DNA of 64,000 nucleotides from Siphonodentalium dalli (taxonomy: Eukaryota > Mollusca > Scaphopoda > Gadilida > Siphonodentaliidae), in contig CP136061.1 of assembly GCA_032622095.1 (NCBI GenBank), positions 134,377,587-134,441,586 on the forward strand. Reading direction: 5' to 3'. The notes below the pieces were generated by a model. The model had not been told where the DNA came from. It ran no database searches and was given only the letters and a program-made list of their open reading frames with translations. Each line of letters opens with the position of its first letter. The stretch's first letter is position 1. Below, in pieces: positions 50,036 through 61,027 of this stretch. The position numbers and the translations under genes are program-made.

Positions 50036-50800
50036 GACAGTAAACTTACCAAGATGTGGTCGGTTAGGGTCAACAGAGGCCAGCGAAGGAGAACAAATTA
50101 TTTGGTAGGAGAACAAACAATTCTCCCACCTAAAGACATCCACGGCAGAGTGACTGAGTCGTCAGTAGGAGAACAAACAAGTTTCCCTCCTAAAGACATC
50201 CACGGCAGAGATACTGAGTCGTCAGTAGGAGAACAAACAATTCTCCCTCCTAAAGACATCCACGGTAGAGTGACTGAGCCATTGGTAGGAGAACAAACAA
50301 TTCTCCCTCCTAAAGACATCCACAGTAGAGTGACTGAGTCATTGCTAGGAAAACAAACAATTCTCCCTCCTAAAGACATCCACGGTAGAGTGACTGAGCC
50401 ATTGCTAGGAAAACAAATAATTCTCCCTCCTAAAGACATCCACGGCGGAGTGACTGAGCCATTGGTAGGAGAGCAAACTATTCTCCCTCCTAAAGACATC
50501 CACGGCGGAGTGACTGAGCCATTGGTAGGAGGAGAACAAACAATTCTCCCTCCTAAAGACATCCACGGCGGAGTGACTGAGCCATTGGTAGGAGGAGAAC
50601 AAACAATTCTCCCTCCTAAAGACATCCAGGATATCCTGTGAATCTTGTTTTACATGTATGTCACTAAATTCGGAGTATGTTCCTGGAGACCTGGAATACT
50701 GTGCATGAATGTCAATAAACTTATCAGGATAATCTGATATCGGTTATAACTTTTTGAACCAACACAATCAGGACACAAGGCAACACCCATGCACACACTA
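50036..50800 (-). repeat. Array cassette U2 with expanded 60-bp repeat
   Basis: Same layout as U1: donor CATCTTG|GTAAGT (exon end 50050), T-Y-S-E-F-S-D-I-H-V segment upstream. Relative to U3, a net 2-base difference before TGG shifts the frame between the upstream segment and the repeated W-M-S-L-G-G motif. Confidence 0.7.
50098..50632 (-). repeat. 60-bp in-frame minisatellite, nine units
   Basis: Nine units of CCTAAAGACATCCAC-containing repeat; two of the last units carry an extra GGA (63 bp). On the minus strand each unit reads about WMSLGGRIVCSPTNGSVTLP with no stop. Because the period is divisible by three, plus-strand frames are open too, so openness alone is not evidence of coding. Confidence 0.92.
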
Positions 50801-51142
50801 AAAACCAAACATGCTTTATATATATATACTACTGCAATGCGACAGATTTCCTGAGCTACCTTAAACCACTAGACAAATGTGAGACATGTGACTGCTCAAC
50901 GCAACCACTGAAAAAAAGGAAAAAGTCAGCTACTTCAGATAAATACCAGTGTTTAATAGAGATAACAGAGGTTAACCTGACAAGACAAAATATCTAACGC
51001 ATTTGAATTATAATGAGATAAGAGTCGAGTGTATCCTTATGCAATGAAATGCACTAAGATCTAAACAAGAAGGAGTATATGATCTGAACAAATATTAAAG
51101 TGTGGCTGCAAAGAACTATGAATAATTGATTTATTTGAAACT

Positions 51143-51468
51143 AACCACAATACAATGGTGCCCGTCATAAATACAGTATAAGAATAACAAGATACCGAAA
51201 CAATTTAGTATTAAAGGTTGAGCTGACAACATAACATGATAGTAAGGTTGTTGTCGACCCAGTAAACCACAAAGGTCAACTTTAAAACCTGCCCTCAAAA
51301 TTATTGCTAATTGCACTGGAGTGAACCACAGAAGGGAACCACAACAGTTCACGACCCATTGAACCATAGATGTGAACCACAAAAATCAAGCTACCTTTAT
51401 ACACAGAGTAGTGAACCACAAACAAATAAAGGTGTGAACCACAACTGGCTACGGCCCAGTGAACCACA
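51143..51468. promoter_or_regulatory. Homotypic cluster of AACCACA motifs (Runx-type)
   Basis: AACCACA (TGTGGTT on the minus strand) at 51265, 51324, 51337, 51375, 51414, 51437 and 51462, plus one at 51143 and a one-base variant at 51362. Most sit in GTGAACCACA. TGTGGT is the Runx-domain core site. Function is inference; it may equally be a decayed tandem repeat. Confidence 0.4.
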
Positions 51469-51660
51469 AACATCAGGTTATGTACAAAATAAATAGAATA
51501 TTATGCATTATTGTTGCAGTGTGTTGGGTATATGATGTTCCGATTTCACTCCCCTCGAGGTCTATCCTCTGGTGAATTGTTCACTGGGAATTTCTCCATA
51601 AAGGAGAGATGACCTCGCTTCATTCAGCAGGGAAACTCTCCCAAGTTGGAGGGAATATCA

Positions 51661-51799
51661 GGAAATATAAGCAGATGTCAGCTAATAGAAGTGCAGACAG
51701 ATTCCCATGCATTCGTAGAAAATGTTCAGATAATAAGTTCAACAAACGATTTAACCTGAGGCATAACTACTTGTCAATGAGTATTTAGTATAGAAAGGG
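51661..51799. repeat. Family F MITE, right part
   Basis: GTTCAGATAATAAGTTC, then TAGTATAGAAAGGG before TTAA (51800-51803). Confidence 0.7.
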
Positions 51800-51838
51800 T
51801 TAATTATTTATGCACATTTAATTAGAAATTCATGTTAA

Positions 51839-52223
51839 CCCTTTCATGACTGGTTCTTCTTGAATTTTTGCAAAAACCCTGTGCCAATGCATTCTCTTAT
51901 ATATTAGAGTTGCCCATATGGCACCTCACATATATAAGAGAATGCATAGGCCTAGCAATATTTACCTTGGTCTTGTAAGTCAGTGCATTCTCTTATATAT
52001 GCGAGGCTCCCATAGAGCACCTCACATATATAAGAGAATGCATTGGCCTTACAATATTCACCTTGATCTTGTAAGCCAGTGCATTCTCTTATATATGCAT
52101 AGGTTCCCTATGGGAGACTCGCATATATAGAGAATGCGAGTCTCCCATAGACTTGCATATATAGAGAATGCACTGGCACAGGATCTTTATGGCTGCACCA
52201 GCGCAGCTCCCATCATTGAAGGG
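51839..52223. repeat. Family B MITE, extended with three or more hairpins
   Basis: Left end CCCTTTCATGACTGG after TTAA (51835-51838). Four TATATATG-type half-sites and repeated CCTA/TTACAATATT linkers make it longer than the usual 254 bp. Right end CCATCATTGAAGGG. Confidence 0.8.
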
Positions 52224-52430
52224 TTACAAACTATCTAATACGGAATTGTGAATAAAATATGGAAAGAGATAATCCACATTAACTTCCCTAAAATAAGTTT
52301 TGAAAGTTATATATGTAAGTCTGACAAACTCAAATTGTAAAACAAAATTTAGACGATAAATGAAAATGACGACATGAAATATGTGATACAACGTCCAGTT
52401 CAATATCTGAGAAAAAAACACAGTGCTTCT

Positions 52431-52740
52431 GTCACAAACTTACCCAGAAGTGGCCAGTCGGAGGTAAACATGCAATGTCGGCAGTGTGACTTAATCGTCG
52501 GTCGGAGCGCAAACAATTCTCCCTCCTAATGATTTCCAGGAATAATTCTGTGAATTTCGATTTACTTGTACGTCACTAAATCCAGAATATGTGCCTGTGG
52601 ACCTGGTATCCTGTGCATGAATGTCAATGAACTCGTCAGGGTAGGTATCGGTTAAATCCTGCTGGTCAGGCGCAGACATTCCAAACACAAAAAGACAACT
52701 TTCAAAGAAAGTCAGTGTCATCAAATACACACACCAGTGT
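52431..52740 (-). repeat. Array cassette U3 (best preserved frame)
   Basis: Minus-strand cassette with donor-like CTGG|GTAAGT (exon end 52444). The conserved intron-side sequence (CCAGTTCAATATCTGAG) is also found beside U1, U5, U7, U9 and U10. The candidate frame it contains is listed separately. Confidence 0.7.
52491..52721 (-). CDS. Candidate 76-aa secreted peptide in cassette U3, unknown family
   Basis: ATG at 52721, TAA at 52491-52493. The first ~18 residues (MTLTFFESCLFVFGMSAP) could be a signal peptide. Then come T-Y-P-D-E-F-I-D-I and a second T-Y-S-G-F-S-D-V-Q-V segment, suggesting an internal duplication. The end is NYSWKSLGGRIVCAPTDD. The same C-terminal motif and adjacent stop recur in cassettes U4-U7 and U9 with mostly synonymous changes. 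A donor-like site lies downstream of the stop, so it could be one exon of a longer transcript or have a 3'UTR intron. I recognise no family. Confidence 0.35.
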   Translation of the reverse strand: MTLTFFESCLFVFGMSAPDQQDLTDTYPDEFIDIHAQDTRSTGTYSGFSDVQVNRNSQNYSWKSLGGRIVCAPTDD

Positions 52741-52860
52741 TAGATGGTGTAAACACTATGAGACATGATATGCAAATGAATTTGAATTATAACATGAAGT
52801 ATATCCATATCCCTATGCCAATTAGATCACCAAGAGGAAGTCAGTAGACCATGCAATTAA

Positions 52861-53103
52861 CCCTTTGAGTGCCAGGGGCCGATATTATCGGCCCTAAACC
52901 TACACAATAAGTCTGTTAAAGAATATAATAAAATATATTAAAATTGTAAAAAAAATTTAAAAAAAAATTTAAAAAAAAAATTGTTAAGCCAATGCATTCT
53001 CTTATATATGCGAGGCGACCTATGGTCGACTCGCATATATAAGAGAATGCATTGGCACAGGGTATATGGGTTGATACAAAAATCGGACCTGGCACTCAAA
53101 GGG
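52861..53103. repeat. Family C TTAA MITE, complete
   Basis: TTAA at 52857-52860 and 53104-53107. Ends CCCTTTGAGTGCCAGGGGCC / ACCTGGCACTCAAAGGG. Internal poly-A/T and one TATATATGCGAG hairpin. Confidence 0.87.
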
Positions 53104-53982
53104 TTAAAAAGTTGTTCCCAGCATATACATGCAGCTGGAGCTGGATCTTTAATATATAATACCAATGAGAAATCTGTCCAGGTAACAATCGGATATGATT
53201 CACGGTGTCGTCAGTGGGAAATTGTGTCAGTCACTGATATATTTTACCTGTGAGTGCAGGTGTGTGTGAGATCAAAGTTGCTATGTAGTACAGTTCTAAA
53301 CACCGCCTACTATTTCACCTTTTATCAATACTGCAAACCCCGGGCAGGCAGTGGGCCTGTTTCAACAATCAGTTTTGAATGTGATATCACTCAATATAGT
53401 GCACATATAAAGCAAGACAAATAACAATATTTTAAACACCTTGACCTTGTAAGCCATGCAGTGCATTCTCTTATAGATGTGAAACTCCCTATTGGAGACT
53501 CAAATATATAGAAGAATGCACTGGCACAGGGTTGTTAATGCTGCACCAGTGCAGACACTTATTCATTTTATCTTGATAACAACAGAAGAGAATATTCATA
53601 CAGAGTGCATATGTATTTAACTAATGACCTTATTACCTCAATCTTCAGATAGCTAATATTCTCCACAGTGCCTTATAGACAAACACTTCTCAGAAAAGAA
53701 TTTCCTATACCATGTCAATGTGCACAGCACATTGCTATACCCCACCCATGCTTCAAGTCACATTCAAACAAGAGCATGTCTAAAGTGTGGCAAAATAAGC
53801 TCGTGGTACATTAATGCCCCAAATATTCGACTCCTTAACCACAGCAGAATTATGGGTAATTTTTCAGGGTTTAGGCGGAAATATGGTTTGTTGCCATTCA
53901 TCGGAAAGCTCTCATTGGATAACTTGAATAGATAATCCAATTCCAAATATCTGTGATAAAATAAAATCATGATTTTGTCACA

Positions 53983-54170
53983 AACTAACCTTGATGTGGC
54001 TCGCAGGCCGAATTATATCACATTGTCGGAAGGAGCACAAACTATTCTTCCACCTAAAGACATCCAGGAATTCTGTATGTCAACTAACCCATCAGGATAG
54101 GTACAAGAAGAATCCTCCAGCATGTCAGGCATTACGACAAAAGATAACTTCCATATGCAAATTAAAATTT
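53983..54170 (-). repeat. Array cassette U4
   Basis: Donor CATCAAG|GTTAGT (exon end 53990). Frame: M-P-D-M-L-E-D-S-S-C-T-Y-P-D-G-L-V-D-I-Q, then NSWMSLGGRIVCAPSDNVI and stop. Confidence 0.65.
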
Positions 54171-54552
54171 CTTACTGATCCTGCTGTTGACAAAGATATG
54201 TCACAGGTTCACAAATCAAACTTATCTGGAAGATTATAAACGAAAACACAAACCAATCACACACACATACTTCAAGACACTCACACTTTACAGTAGCTAT
54301 CATGCCTATGTCCATGAACCATAACGAAGCAGTGCGACACTTGTGAAGAAGAATGCATATCTGGCTATATCCACTGTGTGGGAGGAATTCAGGAACTCTT
54401 ACATCGGAAGTCGTTCTGTCACCCATGAACCATAACGAAGCAGTGCGACGCTTGTGAAGAAGAATGCATATCTTGCTATATCCACTGTGTAGGAACTCAG
54501 GAAATATGTCATGTGGGGTATAAGAATATATATAATCATGCTTGCCCATATA

Positions 54553-54765
54553 CAGTAATGCCCAAAATAATCGACTCCTTAACCACAGCAGAATTATGGG
54601 TAATTTTTCAGGATTTAGTTGGAAACATGGCTTGTTGCCATTCATCAGAAAGCTCTCACTGAGTGCTTTCCGATGAATGGCAACGAGCCATATTTCTGAC
54701 TAAATCCCGAAAAGTTACCCATTATTCTGCTGTGGTTAAGGAGTCGATTATTTAGGGCATTACTG
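54553..54765. repeat. Family A MITE with a perfect empty site in the duplicate
   Basis: 213 bp, TA at 54551-54552 and 54766-54767, CAGTAATGCCC/GGGCATTACTG. The homologous place in copy 2 (about 57164-57172) reads CATATAATTG: one TA and no element. Confidence 0.95.
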
Positions 54766-55239
54766 TAATTGACCCAATGAAATTAAATATCTACTGTCAT
54801 GAGATTCTGTTCATTTTAAGCGGACATGGCTCATTTATCCTTAAATTAATAATACGCAACTCACTTTATGATATTGTTACCCTGATCAGTAAACTTTCTT
54901 GTTTTATAACTTGAAACTAATATATCCATGTATAGTAGGAGAATGAATAACACCTTTGAATTAAAATATGAGATAGGTCGCACAGTATATCCATATTCCA
55001 TATCCAATGACAAGAACAAAGATCTAAAGAAAGAGTATGATCTGGATAAAAAAGGTGTGTCTGCCTGCACAACTATTAAGTGGGTGCAAATGGCATCTAT
55101 GCAAGATAATTTTAACTGCAAATATGGAGATACATGTACACTTCACTTATTTGCAACGTCATACATGAACTAAACGGCATGAAATGTGTTTGAATAGATA
55201 ATCCAGTTCCAGATATCTGATTTAAAAAACTCTTGGTGT

Positions 55240-55450
55240 TGTCACAAACTAACCTTGACATGGCTGGCAGGTGGAGCGACTCAGTCATCGGAAGGAGCGA
55301 CTCAGTCATCGGAAGGAGCACAAACTATTCTTCCACCTAAAGACATCCAGGAATTCTGTATGTCAACTAACCCATCAGGATAGGTACAGGTTGAATCCTC
55401 CATCATGTCAGGCATTATGACAAAAGTTAACTTTCATACGCACATTAAAA
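55240..55450 (-). repeat. Array cassette U5
   Basis: Donor GTCAAG|GTTAGT (exon end 55254). Frame M-P-D-M-M-E-D-S-T-C-T-Y-P-D-G, then NSWMSLGGRIVCAPSDD and TGA. A 24-bp segment including that stop is tandemly doubled downstream. Confidence 0.65.
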
Positions 55451-55722
55451 TCTCTCACTGATAATGGTAAAGCATCCAACTTATCTGGGGTATTCTGGAC
55501 AAAAGCAACTACTATGCACGCCCACACAAACTTTACACACATACACAAAGCATTGCACTCTTCCATAATACACAACATTTATGACAATAGGTGATATGGC
55601 AAAGACAAAGTTATTATTAGACATTCAAATCATATGAAGAACGTCTTTACCTTATGAGCAATATTAAGTAATTGATTAAAATATTTAAAGTAGCAGCTAG
55701 TAGTTTAGTATGATTGACATTA

Positions 55723-55832
55723 GATCATGTCATGAACGTCTACTCTGGTTAACGCCCGTATAGATCATATTCCACCAGTTCAGAACCTGGGAACTTTTTG
55801 ATGTTTTGACAGGGAAGATTATAACATTGAAA
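55723..55832. repeat. Family H fragment, left arm
   Basis: Starts GATCATGTCATGAACGTC after TA. Lies in the junction between the two duplicated segments. Confidence 0.7.
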
Positions 55833-55936
55833 AAAACAGTGCTGGTTTAAATATATTTATACGAAGGTGACTTCCATTATTTATTCCTTATTCGATAACT
55901 TTTATATTTAGGTAAAAGAAAGGATGTTATCGGGTG

Positions 55937-57830
55937 TAAACCCCGGACAGGCAGTGGGCCTGTTTCAACAATCAGTTTTGAATGTGATATCACTCAATAT
56001 AGTGCACATATAAAGCAAGACAAATAACAATATTTTAAACACCTTGACCTTGTAAGCCATGCAGTGCATTCTCTTATAGATGTGAAACTCCCTATTGGAG
56101 ACTCAAATATATAGAAGAATGCACTGGCACAGGGTTGTTAATGCTGCACCAGTGCAGACACTTATTCATTTTATCTTGATAACAACAGAAGAGAATATTC
56201 ATACAGAGTGCATATGTATTTAACTAATGACCTTATTACCTCAATCTTCAGATAGCTAATATTCTCCACAGTGCCTTATAGACAAACACTTCTCAGAAAA
56301 GAATTTCCTATCCCATGTCAATGTGCACAGCACATTGCTATACCCCACCCATGCTTCAAGTCACATTCAAACAAGAGCATGTCTAAACTCTAAAGTGTGG
56401 CAAAATAAGCTTGTGGTACATTAATGCCCCAAATATTTGACTCCTTAACCACAGCAGAATTATGGGTAATTTTTCAGGATTTAGGCGGAAATATGGTTTG
56501 TTGCCATTCATCGGAAAGCTCTCATTGGATAACTTGAATAGATAATCCAATTCCAAATATCTGTGATAAAATAAAATCATGATTTTGTCACAAACTAACC
56601 TTGATGTGGCTCGCAGGCCGAATTATATCACATTGTCGGAAGGAGCACAAACTATTCTTCCACCTAAAGACATCCAGGAATTCTGTATGTCAACTAACCC
56701 ATCAGGATAGGTACAGTTTGAATCCTCCATCATGTCAGGCATTATGACAAAAGTTAACTTCCATATGCAAATTAAAATTTCTTACTGATCCTGCTGTTGT
56801 TAGCAAAGATATGTCACAGGTTCACAAATCAAACTTATCTGGACGATGATTAACGAAAACACAAACCAATCACACACACATAATTTAAGACAATCACACT
56901 TTACAGTAGCTATCATGCCTATATGTCCATGAACCATAATGAAGCAGTGCGACACTTGTGAAGAAGAATGCATATCTGGCTATATCACTGTGTGGGAGGA
57001 ATTCAGGAACTCTTACATCGGAAGTTGTTCTGTCACCCATGAACCATAACGAAGCAGTGCGACACTTGTGAAGAAGAATGCATATCTAGCTATATCCACT
57101 GTGTAGGAACTCAGTAAATATATGTCATGTGGGGTATAGGATCATATATAATCATGCTCGCCATATAATTGACCCAATGAAATTTACTGTCTTGAGATTC
57201 TGTTGATTTTAAGTGGACATGGCTCATTTATTCTTAAATTAATAATACGCAACTCACTTTATGATATTGTTACCCTGATCAGTAAACTTTCTAGTTTTAT
57301 AACTTGAAGCTAATATATCCATGTATAGTAGGAGAATGAATAACACCTTTGAATTAAAATATGAGATAGGTCGCACAGTATATCCATATTCCATATCCAA
57401 TGATTTTATCAAAGATCAATACAAAGAGTATCATCTGGAGAAAAAAAAAAGAGATGTGTCTGCCTGCATGACCAAGTGGGTGCAAATGGCATCCATGCAC
57501 AGATAGATTTAACTGTAAATATTAAAGGAGATAAACTTCACTTATTTCCAATGTCATAAGTGAATTAATTGGCATGAAATGTGTTTGAATAGATAATCCA
57601 GTTCCAAATATCTGATAAAAAAACTCCTGGTCTTGTTACAAACTAACCTTGACATGGCTCGCAGATGGAGCGACTCAGTCGTCGGAAGGAGCACAGACTA
57701 TTCTTCCACCTAAAGATATCCAGGAATTTTGTATGTCAACTAACCCATCAGGATAGGTACAGGAAGAATCCTCCATCATGTCATGCATTAATTATGACAA
57801 AAGATAACTTCCATATGCACATTAAAATTT
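55937..57830. repeat. Segmental duplication, copy 2
   Basis: Homologue of 53334-55465 with cassettes U6 (56582-56790, donor end 56600) and U7 (57640-57840, donor end 57648), family B and A fragments (56042-56160, 56419-56525), but no insertion at the 54553-54765 position. Confidence 0.88.
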
Positions 57831-57840
57831 CTTACTGATC
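57640..57840 (-). repeat. Array cassette U7
   Basis: Donor GTCAAG|GTTAGT. Frame ends NSWISLGGRIVCAPSDD and TGA. Against U5 the shared part differs mainly at third positions. Confidence 0.6.
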
Positions 57841-58267
57841 CTGCTGTTAGCAAAGATATGTCACATGTTCAGAATAGCGAGTGACTCCTCCCCCAAAATC
57901 GCAGTACATCAATGTGACCGATGTCAAACTTGTCAACAGCAAGAAAACCTCTGCCCTCATTTGAAACTGGCCTACATTCATATCTGCACCCAGACCTGCA
58001 CTCAAAGAGTCAAGACGGGCAAATATTTAACCTTGACTCACCTTTTCAAATAAGTCTAAATAGTATACCCAGAACAGGAAGTGTAAACATTATCATGTAA
58101 GTTTTTATCTTATTATGTGGAATTGTTTTTCTAATGACCTATATATTTATGGCTCAGCACACCACAAATTAAAGAGGTAATCAACACACCAATCAGGAGT
58201 TTCCTGGATTGTCTCACTTTCGTGCATATTTTGGAGAGTAATCTTTACACATAACTTATGAGATATA

Positions 58268-58410
58268 CAGTAATGCTCTAATTAATCGACCTCTTAACCA
58301 AAGCAGAATTATGGGTAACTTTTCAGGATTTAGTCGGAAATATGGCTTGTTGCCATTCATCGGAAAGCTCTCAGGGAGAGCTTTCCGATGAATGGCAACA
58401 AGCCATATTA
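58268..58410. repeat. Family A MITE, right terminus missing
   Basis: CAGTAATGCTC after TA. Left GACCTCTTAACCAAAGC variant as in 42610-42935; apex AGG; stops at CAAGCCATATT. Confidence 0.85.
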
Positions 58411-58581
58411 CTTTAAAAGTTGTCATTTTCGTTTCGTGGTGCATGAAACATTCAACAAAATACATATTAAAAAATATGACTACCAGTATGCTGATGTCTG
58501 CCAAATGATTGGAATAAACATCTTGATAATGGGCAGTTTGCAGTAACCAATATAGCCATGATTAGAATATTATACAATATT

Positions 58582-59631
58582 CAGTAACGCCCTAAATAAT
58601 CGACCCCTTAACTCGTTTGAGACCTGATTCTTTTGAGAAAACATTACTCACAGACGAGATTGTTTACAGAAATGCTTACTTTTATATAATTTTATAGCAA
58701 TTTATGCATTTATTCAATGTTGGGTCAGACCATTTGCCATGGCAGTTTACTCTGCACGACAACTCATACTATATGGGTGATCACCCGTAGTCTATAAATC
58801 TTCAAGAAATTTTGGGTAGATACCACCAAATTGCGACCGGTTGCCATAGCAACCTATTTTCGGAATTTTTTTTTTTTTGGGGCTGTAATTTTGCTATATG
58901 ACGATATGTTTGCGACATTTTGAATCAAATATAAATGATTTCCGATGTTAAATGATCCAGGAATATTTTGCCTACATCTGAAACTAGCCTTGCTTGAAAA
59001 TCACCCAACACCGACAGAGGGCGCCATTCAAAATGACCACCAAATCCCGTTTTCTAACGTTAAAATGCTTAATTTTATATCATTTTATAGCAATATATGT
59101 GTTAATTTAATGCTGGGTCAGACCATTTTCCATCACAGAATTCTCCACGTGACAACTCACAATATATATATATTGGTGATCATCCGTAGTCTATAAATCT
59201 TCCAAAATTTTTGGGTAGATACCACCAAATTGCGACCAGTTGACATGGTAACCGATTTTCAGAATATTATGTGTTTGGGGGCTGTAATTTCGCTATACGA
59301 CATGTCTGCATGCGACATTTTGAATTAATTAATTTCCAAAGAAATGGGATCCAGGGATACACTTAAATTGCCCCCCCCCCCCCCCCCCCCCCCCCCGCTT
59401 CTTGTTCCTTCCGCTGAAGAGGTCAAGATTCACCTGCCATGGTGATTGCATGCCAACCGAAAACTTAGGCTACCGGGTGACACCATTTTGGAACAATGAC
59501 GTCACTAATCACGGCACGCAACCCCTAAATGACGCCAAAAATAGGTTTGAGAGCCATATTTCCGACTAAATCCTGAGAAGTTACCCATAATTCTGCTGTG
59601 GTTAAGGAGTTGATTATTTAGGACATTACTG
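58582..59631. repeat. Family A termini enclosing ~940 bp of other sequence
   Basis: Left terminus 58582-58611 (CAGTAACGCCC...) and right arm 59551-59631 (...GGACATTACTG, then TA). The interior is unrelated to the usual hairpin and contains a ~270-bp direct repeat (about 58660-58940 and 59060-59330, sharing GGGTAGATACCACCAAATTG) and a long poly-C tract (about 59370-59396). Similar GTTTGAGA sequences flank the interior, so it may be a nested insertion. Confidence 0.7.
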
Positions 59632-59852
59632 TATACTAATTAAGACTATTCAGAGTGTACAATATGCCTTTTGGTACCAAGGTGACCATACAAGTGCCAC
59701 AGACACCACAGATATATAACAATACTTTTAGTGCTAAATACCAGTAATCTGAACCTCTTAACAGTTGATTATATCGGGCATTAATGTAGCAGGACAACTT
59801 AACCAGGGGTGAAAATGCATGGAGAAGGGACCAGAAGGTTAACTCATGTTAA

Positions 59853-59925
59853 CCCTTTCTTTACTAAATTGATTATCCCATTCAATTAAAAAAGTACACC
59901 ATGGAATATGGTATATTATTTATTT
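59853..59925. repeat. Family F left fragment
   Basis: TTAA (59849-59852), then CCCTTTCTTTACTAAATTG. Confidence 0.65.
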
Positions 59926-60104
59926 ATGCTTCCCAACTTCACCTCTGTTCTCTATTTCTCATCCTCTCTCTTCTTCTCTTTCTCTCTCAGAGTCTGTCTC
60001 TCTCTCTCTCTGTGCTGATTGAAAATGGTATTTATTTTCCAGGGACGTATTTATTAAACAGTATCAAGTAAGCTATTCTCTACTTTAGAGCCTTGCCTTC
60101 ACAT

Positions 60105-60620
60105 TGTCATCATGGGTACTGGACCGGATTGTGGGTATGGGAACTGCCGCCCCTGTCCTCTACCAAGAATGGCAAGAAATACCTCACCTGTCAGCTATAA
60201 CAGCATTGTTTTGTTGTCCCAAGAGAAAAGTATAGTTCATTCTGATAGCATAATATAGTTTCTTTGAAATCATCAGTAGAAGAACACACAATTCTCCCTC
60301 CTAAAGACATCCACGATGGAGTGACGGAGTCATGGGTAGAGGAACACACAATTCTCCCTCCTAAAAACATCCATGGCAGAGTGACCGAGTCATTGGTAAG
60401 AGAACAAGCAATTCTCCCTCCTAAAGACATGCAGGATATTCTGTGAATTTTGTTTTACATGTACATGTATGTCACTAAATCCAGAATATGTGCCCAGGGA
60501 TCTAGTATCCTGAGCATGAATGTCAAACTCATCAGGGTAGGTATCGCGGTTAAATCCTGCTGGTCAGACGCATACATTCCAAACACAAAAAGACAACTTT
60601 CAAAGAAAGTAGGTGTCTTC
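60105..60620 (-). repeat. Array cassette U8 with three 60-bp units
   Basis: 60270-60440 holds three 60-bp units, the cassette form expanded to nine in U2. On the minus strand W-M-S-L-G-G frames continue to S-T-D-D-F-K-E-T-I-L and stop just before GCTGACAG|GTGAGG (exon end 60188). 60105-60265 is homologous to 47376-47560. The upstream signal-peptide-like part matches U3 but is frame-shifted. Confidence 0.65.
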
Positions 60621-61027
60621 AAATACTCCACGAGAAAAGATATTCAACTGAATTTGAAATATAATACGAGATAATAGTCATAGTATACCCATATATAGTG
60701 ATTTGAACACAGACTTGAGCTCGTGGGTGCTACCGTTCATACGGCATATATTTTTCTATGCACAGATAGAGCGTTTTATGATGAATGACACACAAAAGAG
60801 AAGTACGGCCCGGAATAGTTACACGAAATACTAGGTGATCTAATTACAACAGAAGAGAATATTCATTCATGTATTTATTCAAATAATGTCTTTCTAGGCT
60901 CTTCAGTTAGCTAAAAATTCTCCACAGAGCCTTATAGACAACAACTGTCAACATGTCAATGTGCATAGCAGTATTCTTTATCTTTATGTTCTTGGCCAGG
61001 TGTATTATACAAAGTTTGTAAAATTAA

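Larger units (their letters stand above)
53334..55465. repeat. Segmental duplication, copy 1
   Basis: Near-identical to 55937-57830 at an initial offset of about 2603 bp. Contains a family B fragment (53440-53560), a family A left half (53809-53915), cassettes U4 and U5, and a full family A copy (54553-54765) missing from copy 2. A 120-bp CATGAACCATAACGAAGC block is tandemly doubled in both copies. Confidence 0.88.

Noticed and set aside
50098-50632. CRISPR-like regular repeats
   Set aside because: Direct head-to-tail 60-bp units without unique spacers, in an animal genome.
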